Below, one piece after another: positions 23,601-34,702 of a DNA stretch of 64,000 nt (within the stretch, counting starts at the first letter, position 1; each line of letters opens with the position of its first letter). The notes under the pieces were generated by a model. It worked only from the letters and a program-made list of their open reading frames with translations, did no database searches and was not told the origin of the DNA. The translations under genes were made by a program, and so were the position numbers. Source of the stretch: Chlorella sorokiniana (taxonomy: Eukaryota; Chlorophyta; Trebouxiophyceae; Chlorellales; Chlorellaceae); assembly GCA_025917655.1 (NCBI GenBank), contig CP084613.1, positions 3,970,001 through 4,034,000 of the forward strand, given 5' to 3'.

Positions 23601-26600
23601 CGATTGCAAGGTGCTCATGAAGCCTCACTGGTCAAGCATAAGCCGAGCACCGCAGGAGCTCAGACGAGGGTGCGGCAATACGAGGAGGGCGAGGATGCTG
23701 CCTGCTTAGGAGCGGGCAGGCAGGCCAGCACCAGCACCACCGACCTGGATGGCGGCGGCGACGGTGATGGTCTTGGCCGGCAGGGCGACGAGCATGAACA
23801 GCGTCAGCCCAAACACGCCAGCCACGAACATGACGGTCCAGAAGACCAGCACGCGGGCAGACACGTCAAAGCCCACCTGCGTGCGGGCAAGCAGCGCATG
23901 GAAAACATCGCCGAGACGTGCCCAGGGGCAGCCCAGGGGCAGGCCCCGAGAAATAGAAGAACTGCAGCAGCAGACATTCAAGCCTCCCCCGCCTTCCAGC
24001 CCCAGCTGCTGACGTGGCGCACCATGAAGTAGACCATGGCCGTCCAAATGGTGGCCTCTGTGGCGATGAGTGGCACCTGCAGCAGGATCTCCGGCAGCGC
24101 AAAGCACCTGCGTAGCGGTGGGGGTTGGGAGGGGGTGGGGGGACCGCGCGGGTCAGGTCGGTGCATGCATGGACTGTGCTGCAGCAGCTGCCGACTAGCT
24201 GCAGGGTCGCCAGGCAAGGCGGCGAAGGAGGGGAGGGGAGCCCCTACGGGCGCACCAGGCTGGCATGAAGTGCGCATCCCGCTGGCGGTAGTACACCGGC
24301 AGGCGTTCCACCAGCAGGCCGGGGGCGGCAAAGGAGACCACCAGCTGCGTCATGATGCTGAAGAAGGCCACGCTCATGTACATCTGCGGCGTGGTGCGTG
24401 CATGTGGTGGTGAACAGGAAGCGGACGAGCAGGTGGCGCCAGGGCGGCCTCTGAAAGCTTCGCCAGCCGGCAAAGCGGCACCCAAGGGTGCAGGCGTGAG
24501 GGGCTTCCTCCTGGCAGCGCCCTGTACGAGGTGCTGGAGCACCCGGCCGGACGCACCTGCGCATCCTGCAGCGTGTCGCGCGACTGGCCGAGGAAGAGGG
24601 TGCCCACCAGGATGCCCATGATCACACATTGGGCACTGCGGGCACACAAGCGGCGGCCATGTCGATTAGCAGGGCTTGCACACGAACGTGGCAGCGAATC
24701 AGCCCGGGGCAGCCTGCCATTGCGCACGTGCAGTTGTGTGGAGGGGCAACCTTGCGCCCGCAACCTTGGCAGCCCTTCACCCCAGCAGCCTCACATGCGG
24801 ATGACTATGAAGGCGCGGTTGCGGAGGAAGAGCTTGGCCTGGCGGTCCATGCCCGCCTTGAACAGCGTCCAGTCGTCCTGCGCGTACCTGCAGCGTGGCG
24901 ACAACGCAGCACGGGCATTGGCCGGCGCACCCATGCGTTGCATCAGCCGCCCAGGCTGCAGCTATTGCTGAACATGGCTGGCCGCTGCTCAAACGCCCAA
25001 GAAGGGAGCATCAGATGTCGGACAGCCCCCCTGCCGCTGTCCCCGCACAAAGCTGCCGCCCCTTGCTCACTTGTGCACCGCCAGGTGTCCGTGCCCCCGC
25101 TCCTCCAGCTCCGGCGGCAGCGCCAGCTCCTCGAGGAACCCTTGTCCCGCCTCCGTGGTGCGGTACCGCTCCGCAAACTTGGCATCCCCCACGTACTCGT
25201 AGTCCCCGGGGCCCATCCAGTAAAGCTGCAGCGACGCCACGGGGGGACAGGCAGCGCAGGCAGCGCCCATCAGCCGCTGGCGCGCCCTGCAGCGCCTCAG
25301 GGGGCGGAGAGCGGCAGGGCCGCGCCGCTGCAAGCAGGGACGGTTGCCCGCCCGCCCCACCTGCTGCTCCCCCGGCGTGGTGACCTCCTGCAGGAAGTCG
25401 GCGTCGCCCTTGCCCAGGGGGCAGGCGAAGCCCTGGTCCTGGAAGAAGGGCATGATCATCTCGCGGGGCCCGTGGAACACCAGCCGCCCGCCAGACAGGA
25501 GCTGCGCAGGCAGGGGGCGGTGAGGAGGCGGAGTGGGCAAGGGGCTGGGGCGCTCGACCATCGACCCCCAGCGACAGTGAGTCGAGCAGTGTGAGCCGGC
25601 TGAGGGTTTGCTGGTGCTGTCAGTCACCATGATGTCGTCAAAGGTGCTGTAAGTCTGCAGGCGGGAGGTGAAGAGGGAGTGGGAAGGCAAACTTTTTACG
25701 AGGCAGGAGGGCACAGGGCAGCGGCACACAAAAGTCGCCAGACCTGGCAAGCACCGCCTGCCAGCTGGCCAGTAGATTCACTAGTAGATGTCTGGCCATG
25801 TCCGTGGCTCACCTCTGGAGTGGGCTGGAGCAGCGACACCATCACTGTACCCTGAAGCGCAGGAAGGTACAACAAGGCATAGCAGGCCCATCAGGCTAGC
25901 GTGCGCAGCATGCAGGTGTCGTACAACACAAGCAGGCAACCAGCGCGGTGTATTCCCGCAAACCCCACACGCGCTGGCAGGCACACTCACGCTGACGAGG
26001 TGGCACAGCGCGCAGGCGGCTGCAGATCTCAAAGGTGGTGGCGGAGTCGAGGCCTGTAGAGATCTGTGGGCGAGGCGAGGCCGCAAGGACAGCCACGGCT
26101 TTAACAGCAGCACCACGGCGCTGGTCAGGGCTTCTGTGACCTGCTGCCGCCACGAGTATGACTCGGTTGTGGGTGTTGGGCAGCACTGACTGGAGGCACA
26201 CGTCAGTGTTCACGCCCGGCACCCAAAGCTCCCACCTCGTCGGCGAAGAGCACGTTGGAGGGCCCCACCAGCATCTCGCCGCTGGTCACGCGCTTGCGCT
26301 GCCCGCCGCTGATGCCACGGATCATGGAGTTGCCCTGCAAGCAGCGTGGGCGGGCAGCAGGAAGTGCCAGCCTCAGGGGCGAACGCTGCACCGCCCCCGC
26401 CCGCCCGCCCTCCCCCCCCCCCCCACACACCCCACCCCCAAACATTACGCTCATGCTTCCGCCGGTGCCACATGAGTCTAGGCAAAAGCACCACACTGTC
26501 ATGCTGCTGATCCGGCAGGCCTTGCCCTGCGCAGCTCGCATCCACCTCCCAAGCTCCATCCCTCAAGGCCCGGGATGTGCCGTCCCTGCGGCTGGCCGCG

Positions 26601-28841
26601 CCCTCCCGCTCACCACAAGCGTGTCGGCGCAGCCCTCCAAGCCCAGAGCCTTGATTGCGATGTCGGCGGCCAGCCTGTAGTGCTCCCCGACAGCCTCCAT
26701 GTACCTGCGGCGCAACGCGAGGACACACCAAGCCTGTCTTGGCAGATTCACGAGGCCCCGGGGGAGTCTGCCACTCCCCACGCAAGGGGTGGCCATGCAG
26801 CGGAGCGCTGCCGCCCCCTGCCGCTGCCCCAGCCGCCGCTGCGGGCGGGCCTCACGTGGCCACCACGGGGTCTGGGGTGATCCCCAGCTCCTTCTCCTTC
26901 TCCTCCAGCACCACCTCAGCATCTGCATTGGCAGATGGAGGCAAGTATCACAAGTATCCAGGTCGTTGGGGCAGGGCTGGACGGTGCAGGAGAGGTAGCA
27001 GGGCGACTCAGGGTTGGCAGGGGGGGCAACCCAGCAGCCAGCTGTGGACAGCCATCAGCGCCACCAGTGGCATGCACTGCTGGCATGCCGCCCAGGTGGC
27101 ATGCAGCGTGGCAGCGACTCACGCTTGCGGGTCTGTGACGATTGGCAGAGCGCCGCAAAGCGCAGCGTCTCCTTCACTCGTGGGAGGGGGGCGCGCGGGC
27201 GAGGAGGACAGGACTTCAGGGCTGGCCCCTCACTGGCATGTGGGTGTTGCCTGGCGGCAAGACACGGTCGTGTCCTGCCATATGTCATGAGTTCCGCAGC
27301 GCACCTGCACCGTCAGCTCTCCAAAGTGGATGTCGTCCTGGTTGATGTACTGCGCGGTACGCTCCACGACAAACTCACCCAGCGCCTTGCCGTTGTAGGT
27401 GAGCTCCTCGGCCTCAACCTGCGGGGGAGTGTGTGTGTGGGTGAGGGGTGGGTGTGGGTGGGGGTGGGGGGTTGGGGGCGGGGGCCGCGGGGGGCCGGGA
27501 CGCGAATGGCCGGTGAGGGGGATTAGCGTTAGGGAGGGGCCAGTGAGGCAGCCCCCAGCCCGTAGATGCACTAGCACCGGAAGGGATTGAGGCACCTAGC
27601 CTGCCGTGCAGGCGGATTCTCGTGAAAGGCAACAGCGCGTCCCCCGGCGCAGCGCACGAGCAGAACTGGCCGGCCTAATCGGGGCAGGTGCAGCTGCAGC
27701 TTGGTGCGGCGCTAAACAAGCAATGCACGCTCCAGCAGGCGGCACCTTGATGCCCTCCCGCTTGAGCTGGCCCGACAGCGCCTTCATCAGCACCGTCTTG
27801 CCCGCTCCAGGCGGACCCAGCAGCAGCGTGAAGCGTCCGGGCGCAGCACGGAGGAGATGTCTTGGAGGAGGTGCACCTGCGCAGGGTCAGGCATGACGAG
27901 AGACATGCTGGCGCCAGTGCGGTACCGAGCGCCTCAACAGGCGCAGCCAGGTTGAAGTGAGCAGAGGCCAACAGCGGCCTGCGTCACCAGCGCACCCTCT
28001 TCATTCGGCGGTTGGGCTTGCCGCCGCCGCCGCGCGCGCGCTGTGGGGAAGGGGATCGGACACAGGGCAGGCAGGGTGGGTCGCAGGCACGCAGGAAACA
28101 GTCCTGCAGCAGCAGCCGCAGTTGCCCAATTTCCTGTGTGGCTTGCTGGTGGCATGCGTCTGCAGCCGCTCACCCGCACCGCCTCCACCAGCAGGCTGGA
28201 CGGCAGCGGCTTGAGCGACTTCACGGCGGCCATGCCGGTCACTGACAGCCCCTGAACCGAATCTGGACGTCCTGGATGGGCACCCCGCGCGGTCAAACCG
28301 CTGCCGCACGCGCTGCAGCAGGGACGCGATCTGGTCCTCCACATCCTCTGCCTGGATGGCCACCTCGTGCAGCAGGGCTGCACGGGTGGCGACATCCCTG
28401 CGCAGGTTGCTCATGGTGAGGGCGCGCGGCACGCCGTCGGGCCCCGCCACGTGCACCTCTGGCTGCGGCGGTGCAGCCTCCTCCTCACTGCGCTTGGCGC
28501 GCCGCTGCAGCGCGGCCAGCTGCAGCAGGGGTAGGCACACAGCGCCATGCGTTCAGGTGGGGGATAGAACCTGGCTCCCGACCCGGCCAGCTTCCGTGCC
28601 TGTTGGATCCGCTGCCAGCGGTGCTGGTCCACAATTGCAGGCCCCGCCAGCAGTCACACTCCCTGACAGCATCACAGGATCTTTTCGAACTACTGCCGGG
28701 TATTGCGCAAAAAGCGTCTCGCGCCTGGAGCTCTCGCGCCTCCGCTTCGTTCCTCTCCCAGTACACGCTGTTTGCGCGAGCGAATACATTGTCGGCTTTC
28801 TTGAGATCTCCTGTGGGTGCATAGTAGACCACCGTAGCCAT
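17614..28841 (-). CDS. Full-size ABCG/PDR transporter, copy 2
   Basis: Paralogue of the gene at 5984-16921, with the same predicted role and exon plan. It starts [15 protein letters not shown] at 28841 (exon 28725-28841, 39 codons, followed by a GC donor) and ends [13 protein letters not shown] at 17614. NBD1: [12 protein letters not shown] in 27746-27876; [13 protein letters not shown] and NVLFADE at about 26.24-26.33 kb; [10 protein letters not shown] at about 26.05 kb. NBD2: [15 protein letters not shown] at about 22.1 kb; [17 protein letters not shown] at about 21.13 kb; [11 protein letters not shown] at about 20.85 kb. TMD1 spans about 24.9-22.9 kb and TMD2 about 19.8-17.6 kb. Exon 2 is one base short twice against copy 1 (near 28251 and 28286), and the Walker A exon has 131 bases where 132 would keep frame. 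Elsewhere copy 2 keeps frame where copy 1 does not, so neither copy is simply the dead one. Confidence 0.88.
18848..18882. repeat. (GGGT)n tract in an ABC copy 2 intron
   Basis: Several GGGT units in a TMD2 intron. On the transcribed sense strand this is C-rich (ACCC units), so the G4 potential is on the DNA plus strand only. Confidence 0.75.
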
Positions 28842-29131
28842 TTTTGCGAGCTAGGGCATTGGCAGCCCTAGACCTGGCGACAACGGAACAGGCTGCTGTT
28901 GCCACGATTCTTTGTGCAACCGCGGCTCGGTTGTATATGCGGCGCAATAGGAGTGGTATGTCAGGCCCGTCCACAATTGACCGGTGCATGTGTTGTGGCA
29001 AAACATGAGCACAGCGCGCGAGCGCCCTTACCCCTGATGCCAAACAAGGGGGAATGCCCGCTTGCAGTGGCGTCCGCATCATGATGCTGCCAAACGCAGT
29101 GCACAGCGGAAATGGCGCAGCAGGGCAGCAT

Positions 29132-31974
29132 TCACAGCCCATCAGCTGGCCTGGCCTGCGGCGGCGCCGCCGCCGCCGTCGCCGCCGCATCTGCCGCGGA
29201 GCGCTGCACACCGGGCCGCTGCTGGCCGCCGTCCACGCCGCGCACGCTGTATTGCAGCAGGCGGCAGTCCACGCCGCCCAGCGTGAGGGGGTGCCGCCGC
29301 TCCGCCTTCATGCGCAGGCCTTTGGTCGCTTCGGGGCTGCCGCTCAGCAGGAAGGCGGTGGAGCCCGGGGCCTGGCGCTTGAGGAAGGAGGAAAGGTCCC
29401 ACCAAGCTGCGCGCAGCGCCTCCGCCTCCGCCTCCTCCTGCCGCGGCTGCTGCGGCCGCCGCTCCGGGGCCCGCTCCTCCGGCGGTGCGTCCCACCACTG
29501 CAGCGCCTCGTCTGCCGCACCCGTGAACTCGCCGCTGGCCGGGCGGCGCCGCCGCCCGCCTCGTCGCGGCCCCGCAGGCGCTGGCCCCAGGGCGGGTTGC
29601 TCACCACCAAAGCCGGCGGCCGCGGCAGCGCCCAGTCGCGGCATTCGCCGTGGTGCAGCCGAACGAGGCGCTGCACCCCTGCCGCAGTTACGTCGTGCAG
29701 CGCCAGGCTGAGCGCGCCGCGGTGCACGTCGTTGCCCCACACCTCCACCCCGGCCGGCGGCGCGCGCTGCGCCGCCGCAGCGCGCTCCACCTCCTGCGCC
29801 CACACCTGGCGGTCGAAGCTGTCGCGCCACTGTGGGCAGCGGGGCGCAAGGGTGGGCGGTGTTGGGTTGCCAGCAGGCGGCGACACGCAGCGTCGATGGG
29901 GGCACTTCGCGGCTGGGGCGCAGCCGCGGGGTGGCAGCGGCTGCTTCCCCGTCCTGCTGCCCGGCTGTCTGGGACGCAAGTGTGCTGCAATGCCTCTGGG
30001 GAGACAGGGCTAGCCAGGGGCACAGCGAGGCTAGGGGCCCCAAACACTTGAACAGCGCGCCCCAAACACAGGCGCCCCACCCCCAAACACACACGCACAC
30101 ATACACACACACACACACCTGGCAGCGAGGCCTGGCCCCCCCCACCCCCACACCCCCACGCACCCACCCACAAAGACCGCTCACCTGCGTGAAGGGCCAC
30201 CAGCGGCGAAAGCTGCCAGGCGCGGTGTTGGTGGCCATGAGGGCGGCCTCTATCAAAAGGTGCCCGACCCGCACATGGGGTCGGCCAGCACTGCCAGGGA
30301 GGGAGCGCAGGGGAGGGGGAGGGGGTAGGCAGGGTTAAGAGCAGGGTTAAGAGCAGGGGGACAAGGGGTGGGGCCTGCTTGGGGGCAGGCAGCCTGAAGG
30401 AGCGGCCGAGCCGTCGGTACGTGGCGGCGAGGCTGCGCGACGCAAGGAGCCAGCCCTAGGCAGCAGGGAGTGAGGTGCAGCGTGCCGCCCACCCGCGCCC
30501 TCCTGCTTGCAGCGCTCGCCCCAGCCCGCCAGGCGCAGGATGCCGGCGGCGGCGGCCTCGTTCAGCGCGGCTCGATGCATGGCCTGGCGGTAGCCGCGGC
30601 GGTGCAGCGAGGCGCCGCTCATGTCGCGGTACAGGGTGAGGCGGTCCTGGTAGGCGGTGCAGTACAGCGGCACGTCCGCCACTCGGCCGGGCTCTGGCGG
30701 TACCGGCCGCACTCCGCGCGCGTCGCGCACCGCGTCGCACACCGCATCCCGCCCGCGCACCAGCAGCAGCTGTGGGAAAGCGGGGGGGGGGGCGGCGCAG
30801 CAGCACAAGCGGATGGGCTAGGGCATGGGCGGGGCTGAGGAACCGCCGGACAGCGCCGGAGGGAAGGCGCAGTCTGTGCTGCGCTGCAGCCGCGGCAGGG
30901 CAGCGCAGCGTGCACAGCATGCAACAGCGCCGCACAGCTGGCACAGCGTGCACGGCGCACCTGCGAGGAGGTCAGGTTGGAGCAGCTCCACACGCGGCTC
31001 TCAATGGAGAACGTCTGCCCCGGAGCCAGCAGCCGCGCCCAGTCCACAGCCTCCCGGAAACCCTCATACACCTATGGCAGAGAAAAGCGGCGCCGCCACA
31101 TGCACACGCTGACCTTGGCCCAAGCCGATCGCAAGCGCGTCGCGCGGCGGGTCAGTCGGGGGCCAGCCGCTCATCAAGGCAGCAGCTGGCAGGCTGGCAG
31201 GGCCAGCGGCCCCCGCCTCCACGCCCCCACCCCCCACACACACCTCCTCACCTCGTCCCCCGCCGGCCGCCGACCATCCAGCAGCGTCTCCTGCAGCAGC
31301 ATCAGCACGCGGATGGCGGAGCGCAGCCAGAGGTTGGCTCGGTAGCCCGCCGCCAGGTCGCCGCTGAAGCTCACCCCCGCCCTGCCTGCGCGCGGCGGCG
31401 CAGCTTGGCCGGCGCTTGAGCGAGCGGCGGCGGGGTCCGGCATGGCGGCGGCAGGCTTTAGAGCGCTTGGGGCAAGGCAGGAGCGAGGAGCTGGCTGCGC
31501 TCCCGGAGCACGACCGCCCCCGCGGCGGCGGCGGCGCTCGCCTGGGTGGACGTCGGCGGCGCCGATGGCGGGAGCTGCCAGCTCAGCAGCCACCACCGCC
31601 TCCAGCCCCGGGTGGCAGGTGGCGTAGTAGTGATGGTGCCCGGGTGGCAGCGGGCGGCGGCGCTGCTGCGGGTCGAGCCGCTCGGCGCGCTCGCGCATCG
31701 CGCGCACCACCTGCGGCGATGGCGGCGGGCGGCGGCGAGAGCCGCCTGGCTGGCCGCTGCTGCCGGGACGAGACGGCGCGCTGCCGACACCTCGGAGCGT
31801 GCTCGTCCCGAAAGGAACTGGCAGGCGCCGGGTGTTGGCTTGAAACCCGGCGGCCATCGCTCGCTGGGCTGCCACCAGCCCTCCTCGGGACAGGGACATC
31901 ATCATAACAAACCGATGCAATCGACACGAGCATGCATGCTGGGTCTTGACGAACAGCACCGGCACTGCCGCCAT
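29132..31974 (-). CDS. THUMP-domain rRNA (guanine-N2) methyltransferase, RlmL-like
   Basis: Predicted SAM-dependent methylase of large-subunit rRNA. A mitochondrial or plastid site is plausible because the N-terminus is basic and Met/Ser-rich. Exons: 31542-31974, 31252-31385, 30961-31071, about 30.48-30.77 kb, 30185-30290, then about 29132-29830 (TGA). The THUMP region begins HHYYATCHPGLEAVVAAEL and continues FSGDLAAGYRANLWLRSAIR and FSIESRVWSCSNLTSSQ. The Rossmann methylase motifs are DPMCGSGTF and the catalytic NPPW (VVSNPPWGQRL). After DPMCGSGTF a T run is one base short for the LIEAALMATN that follows, and another frame break lies near 29.53 kb. Intron 1 (31386-31541) has a GC donor. Start choice: 31974 is the first ATG in an open frame; a Met near 31905 is an alternative. 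The gene upstream stops only 100 bases away. Confidence 0.85.
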
Positions 31975-32074
31975 GCTGCGCTGCGCTCTGGCTCGACCAT
32001 TGCCGCCCTGCAGACAGCGCGGCAGCTGCGGTTTTCACACAACTTGGAAGGTGGGAAACGCGGATATCGAGAGT

Positions 32075-32079
32075 TTACA
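32075..32079 (-). terminator. TGTAA polyadenylation motif overlapping the stop codon
   Basis: On the minus strand the last codons read TTG TAA, so the TAA stop is the end of a TGTAA motif. If used, the 3' UTR would be only about 15-20 bases. Confidence 0.5.
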
Positions 32080-34052
32080 ATGCAACAGACAGCAGCTCAA
32101 GCCCATCCTGCCCGTGCGCCGCCGCCTGCAGGCCAGCCCCGTGAGGAGCGGGGCAGCGAGCCGAGCCGCCAAACTCCACCGCAGCCCCCGCCACCTCAAA
32201 CGCCTCCACCAACCGCTTCTGCACCCAGCTGCTGCCGCGGAAGCTCAAGCCGTACTCGTGCAGGCGCACTGCACGGGGGCAGACGGCTCATCCAGCCTGA
32301 GCGTCGCGCATCGAAGCCGCCGCCTGCCGCAGCGCTGTGCTAAGGACTGGTGCTGAGCAGGAGCACCGCTCACCGGTGGCGACCGCGGCAACGACTCGTC
32401 TGAGAAGGGGCGGAAGCCCTGGGGGTGGGGCACTCCATCTCGGCAAAGCTGTGGCCGCTGGCCGCGATCTGCGGGGCCCGGAGGCGGCTTGCTTGCTGCG
32501 GTCGCAGCGCAGGCGGAAAGGGCCGCGCGGGCAGCAGAGGGCCCTCCGAGCCCAAAAGCCATTGGGCAGGCAGGGCCAGCAGGAGCTTGGCCAAGGAGCC
32601 CGGCGGTCAACCACTCCCCCACCTGCACCTCCACCCCGCGCCTCGTCAGCGGCTGGAAGGCGGTGAGCAGCAGGGAGGCCTCCTCCCCGCAGGGGCGGGG
32701 CTGCACCCAGAACACTGAGTCCCAGGGATGGAAGTCCCAGCTGCGGAGGGGTGGAGGAAGGGCGCGCGCCCAGGGTCAGCCAGCAGCTGGAGGCTTGCGG
32801 CCTGCCAGGGTGGCGCACGAGCAGCGCGCCCACAGGCAAGCGCCCGCTGCCTCGGCTTGCCTGCGGCTGGCCGTGCGCACGCCCAGCAGCCACATGGGCG
32901 GCACCAGGCGCTGCGGCACCAGCGGCGCGGGCGGCTTGCCGCCCGCCAGCGCAAACGCCGCCCGCGCGGCGGGCGCGGCGCCGCCGCCGCCCCCTGGCTT
33001 CCCTCCAGCTGCACGCCTTGCGCCCAGTACCACGCGCCCGGGAAGCTCCTGCCCCAGTTCTTCTCCATGTGTGCTGCCGCCGCCCCGTGCACCGCCGCCG
33101 CCCCACCCTGCACCAGCGAGTAGCTCATGGGGGTGGCCAGCGAGTGCACGTACCAGTGCAGGCCGGTGAGGGAGGCGGGGAGCGCGGCGGCGGGGGCCTG
33201 CAGGCAAACGCTTGAGGGGGAAGGGAAGGGAGAAAAGGGAGGGGTATGGGGAAGGAGGGGGCCTCTGAGGGGCTGGCAGCGCGAAAGCTGGAACGGCGGC
33301 AAGCGGCGCGGGGGCGGGGGCGCGGCTCCGCACGAGCGCACAGCGCACCTTCGGGGCCCCAGCCGTCGGGGCTCCAGGGCAGCGGCGGCCCCACGCACCG
33401 CGCGATGAGCGAGGCGCCGTCGAGGTGCGCGTGCAGCTGGCAGCGCTCGCCAGCCATGTGCACCAGCAGGCTACCGTCGGCGGAGGCCAGGCGGAAGTCG
33501 GGGGCGAGGCGGTGGTGGGGTCTGCGGTGACGGGGCGTCCGCCCGCTCCTGTGATGCTCAGCCGCAGGCCGTGCCGAGTGTACACCTTGGGGCGGGGGCT
33601 GCCCGGCCTGCGGGCGGGCGGGAGGTGTTTGGGGAGGTAGGAGGTTGAGGAGGGCAGGGGCGCCAGAGCGGGTGCGGTGGGGGAGTCAGCACAGCGCGCC
33701 GCCAACCCGCCCGGACCAGGCGCGAGCCTCACTCGCTGCTGTGCACCGCCAGGCTGGCCATGTAGGTGGGGTTGGGGGAGCGGCGTGGGGCATGGCCCCC
33801 ACGATGAGGACCAGGGAGGCCGGCGGCGGCGGCGGCCGGGCCGCGGCACTGGCTGAGTTGGCAGCGGCGTTGGAGGCCTCCACGGCGCTGGCGTTCTGGG
33901 GCTGGGGAGTCACGAGGCGGATGTACCAGCCCTCGAAGCTGCTGGGGAGGCGCCCGGCGGGTGGGGGTCGTACTGACTGGCCCGCGTAGGCAGTAGGCCC
34001 CCGAGCAGCACAGGAGGAGGCAGGGGGCAAGGAGGCCCAGTGCACGCGTCAT
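32075..34052 (-). CDS. Tocopherol-cyclase-family protein with N-terminal signal sequence
   Basis: The family match rests on SSFEGWYIRLV (exon 1), PLPWSPDGWGPEG, GLHWYVHSLATPMSYSLVQ and HMEKNWGRSFPGAWYWAQG, signatures of the tocopherol cyclase (VTE1) fold. Exons lie at about 33733-34052, 33355-33610, 32800-33200, 32390-32740 and 32075-32270. The first ATG (34052) starts MTRALGLLAPCLLLCCSGAY, a classical secretory signal rather than a plastid transit peptide. It is in a different frame from FEGWY, so one base is out somewhere near 33.95 kb; another break precedes the NPTYMASLAVHSS segment. True VTE1 is plastidial, so a divergent lipocalin-like paralogue is likelier than the vitamin E enzyme. 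Function is unproven. Confidence 0.68.
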
Positions 34053-34702
34053 GGCTGCAGAGCTCGCAGCAGGGCCGTTGCCAAGGTTTTAAGGTCTGAA
34101 GAGGGCAGCCCTTTCCTCTCCTCCGGCATGGGCGGCATGAGCGCGAGCTGGCCTGGCTGCCAGGGGCGCAGCACAGCTCCCCGGGCGCTGTCCAGGCAGG
34201 CAGCCAAACCAGGGCCCGCCCTCGTGCTGCCTGTGATGCAGGCTCCGCGTCAGGCAGCGGCTGGACCGTGTTCAAGCCGCTGTCGCCGTCCATCCTAACA
34301 GGAGGCAGGGAAGGACGGCAGCCTTGCGCGGCAAACAGCAACAGGGTCGACATTGCATGCCACTGCGTGCCAGCCTCCCCAGGAAGGCAGAGCGGCCGCA
34401 GCAGCGCCCGAGCGCACTGGAACCAGCTTCCGGTTGGCGCATGACGCACTGTGCGGGGGGGGCAGCGCACAGCACGAAGGTTGCTGCATCAGGCTGCACA
34501 TGGTCAGCACCAGGCAGCGGTGGCAGGCTGCGCCCGTGTTCATTGCCTCGGGAGGAGAGCAAAGCGGGTTCTGGGCCTCCTTTGAGCAGCAGGAGCCCTT
34601 GCTAGGCCTCCTGACAATAAGCTTGCTAATGCTGCAGACGTGACAACTCATTCATATAAGCTGCACCAATACACACGCCGCTCACTCCGTTACGCCCGCT
34701 GC
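34053..34702 (-). other. Intergenic, 650 bases
   Basis: Lies between the 3' end of the CCA enzyme gene and the start of the tocopherol-cyclase-like gene. Short ORFs in all frames look like chance. No repeat or RNA was recognised. Confidence 0.5.

Larger units (their letters stand above)
5984..28841. repeat. Tandem duplication of a whole ABCG gene
   Basis: Two full transporter genes lie head to tail, 5984-16921 and 17614-28841, with the same exon order. Intron sequence is diverged in the 5' two thirds. It is nearly identical in patches of the 3' third: about 6660-7190 with 18300-18840, 7380-8095 with 19050-19750, and 9160-9960 with 20795-21597. Confidence 0.9.

Noticed and set aside
32075-34052. 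Naming the gene VTE1 (tocopherol cyclase proper)
   Set aside because: Family motifs are present, but the N-terminus looks secretory and several stretches are diverged; the enzyme identity is not supported.
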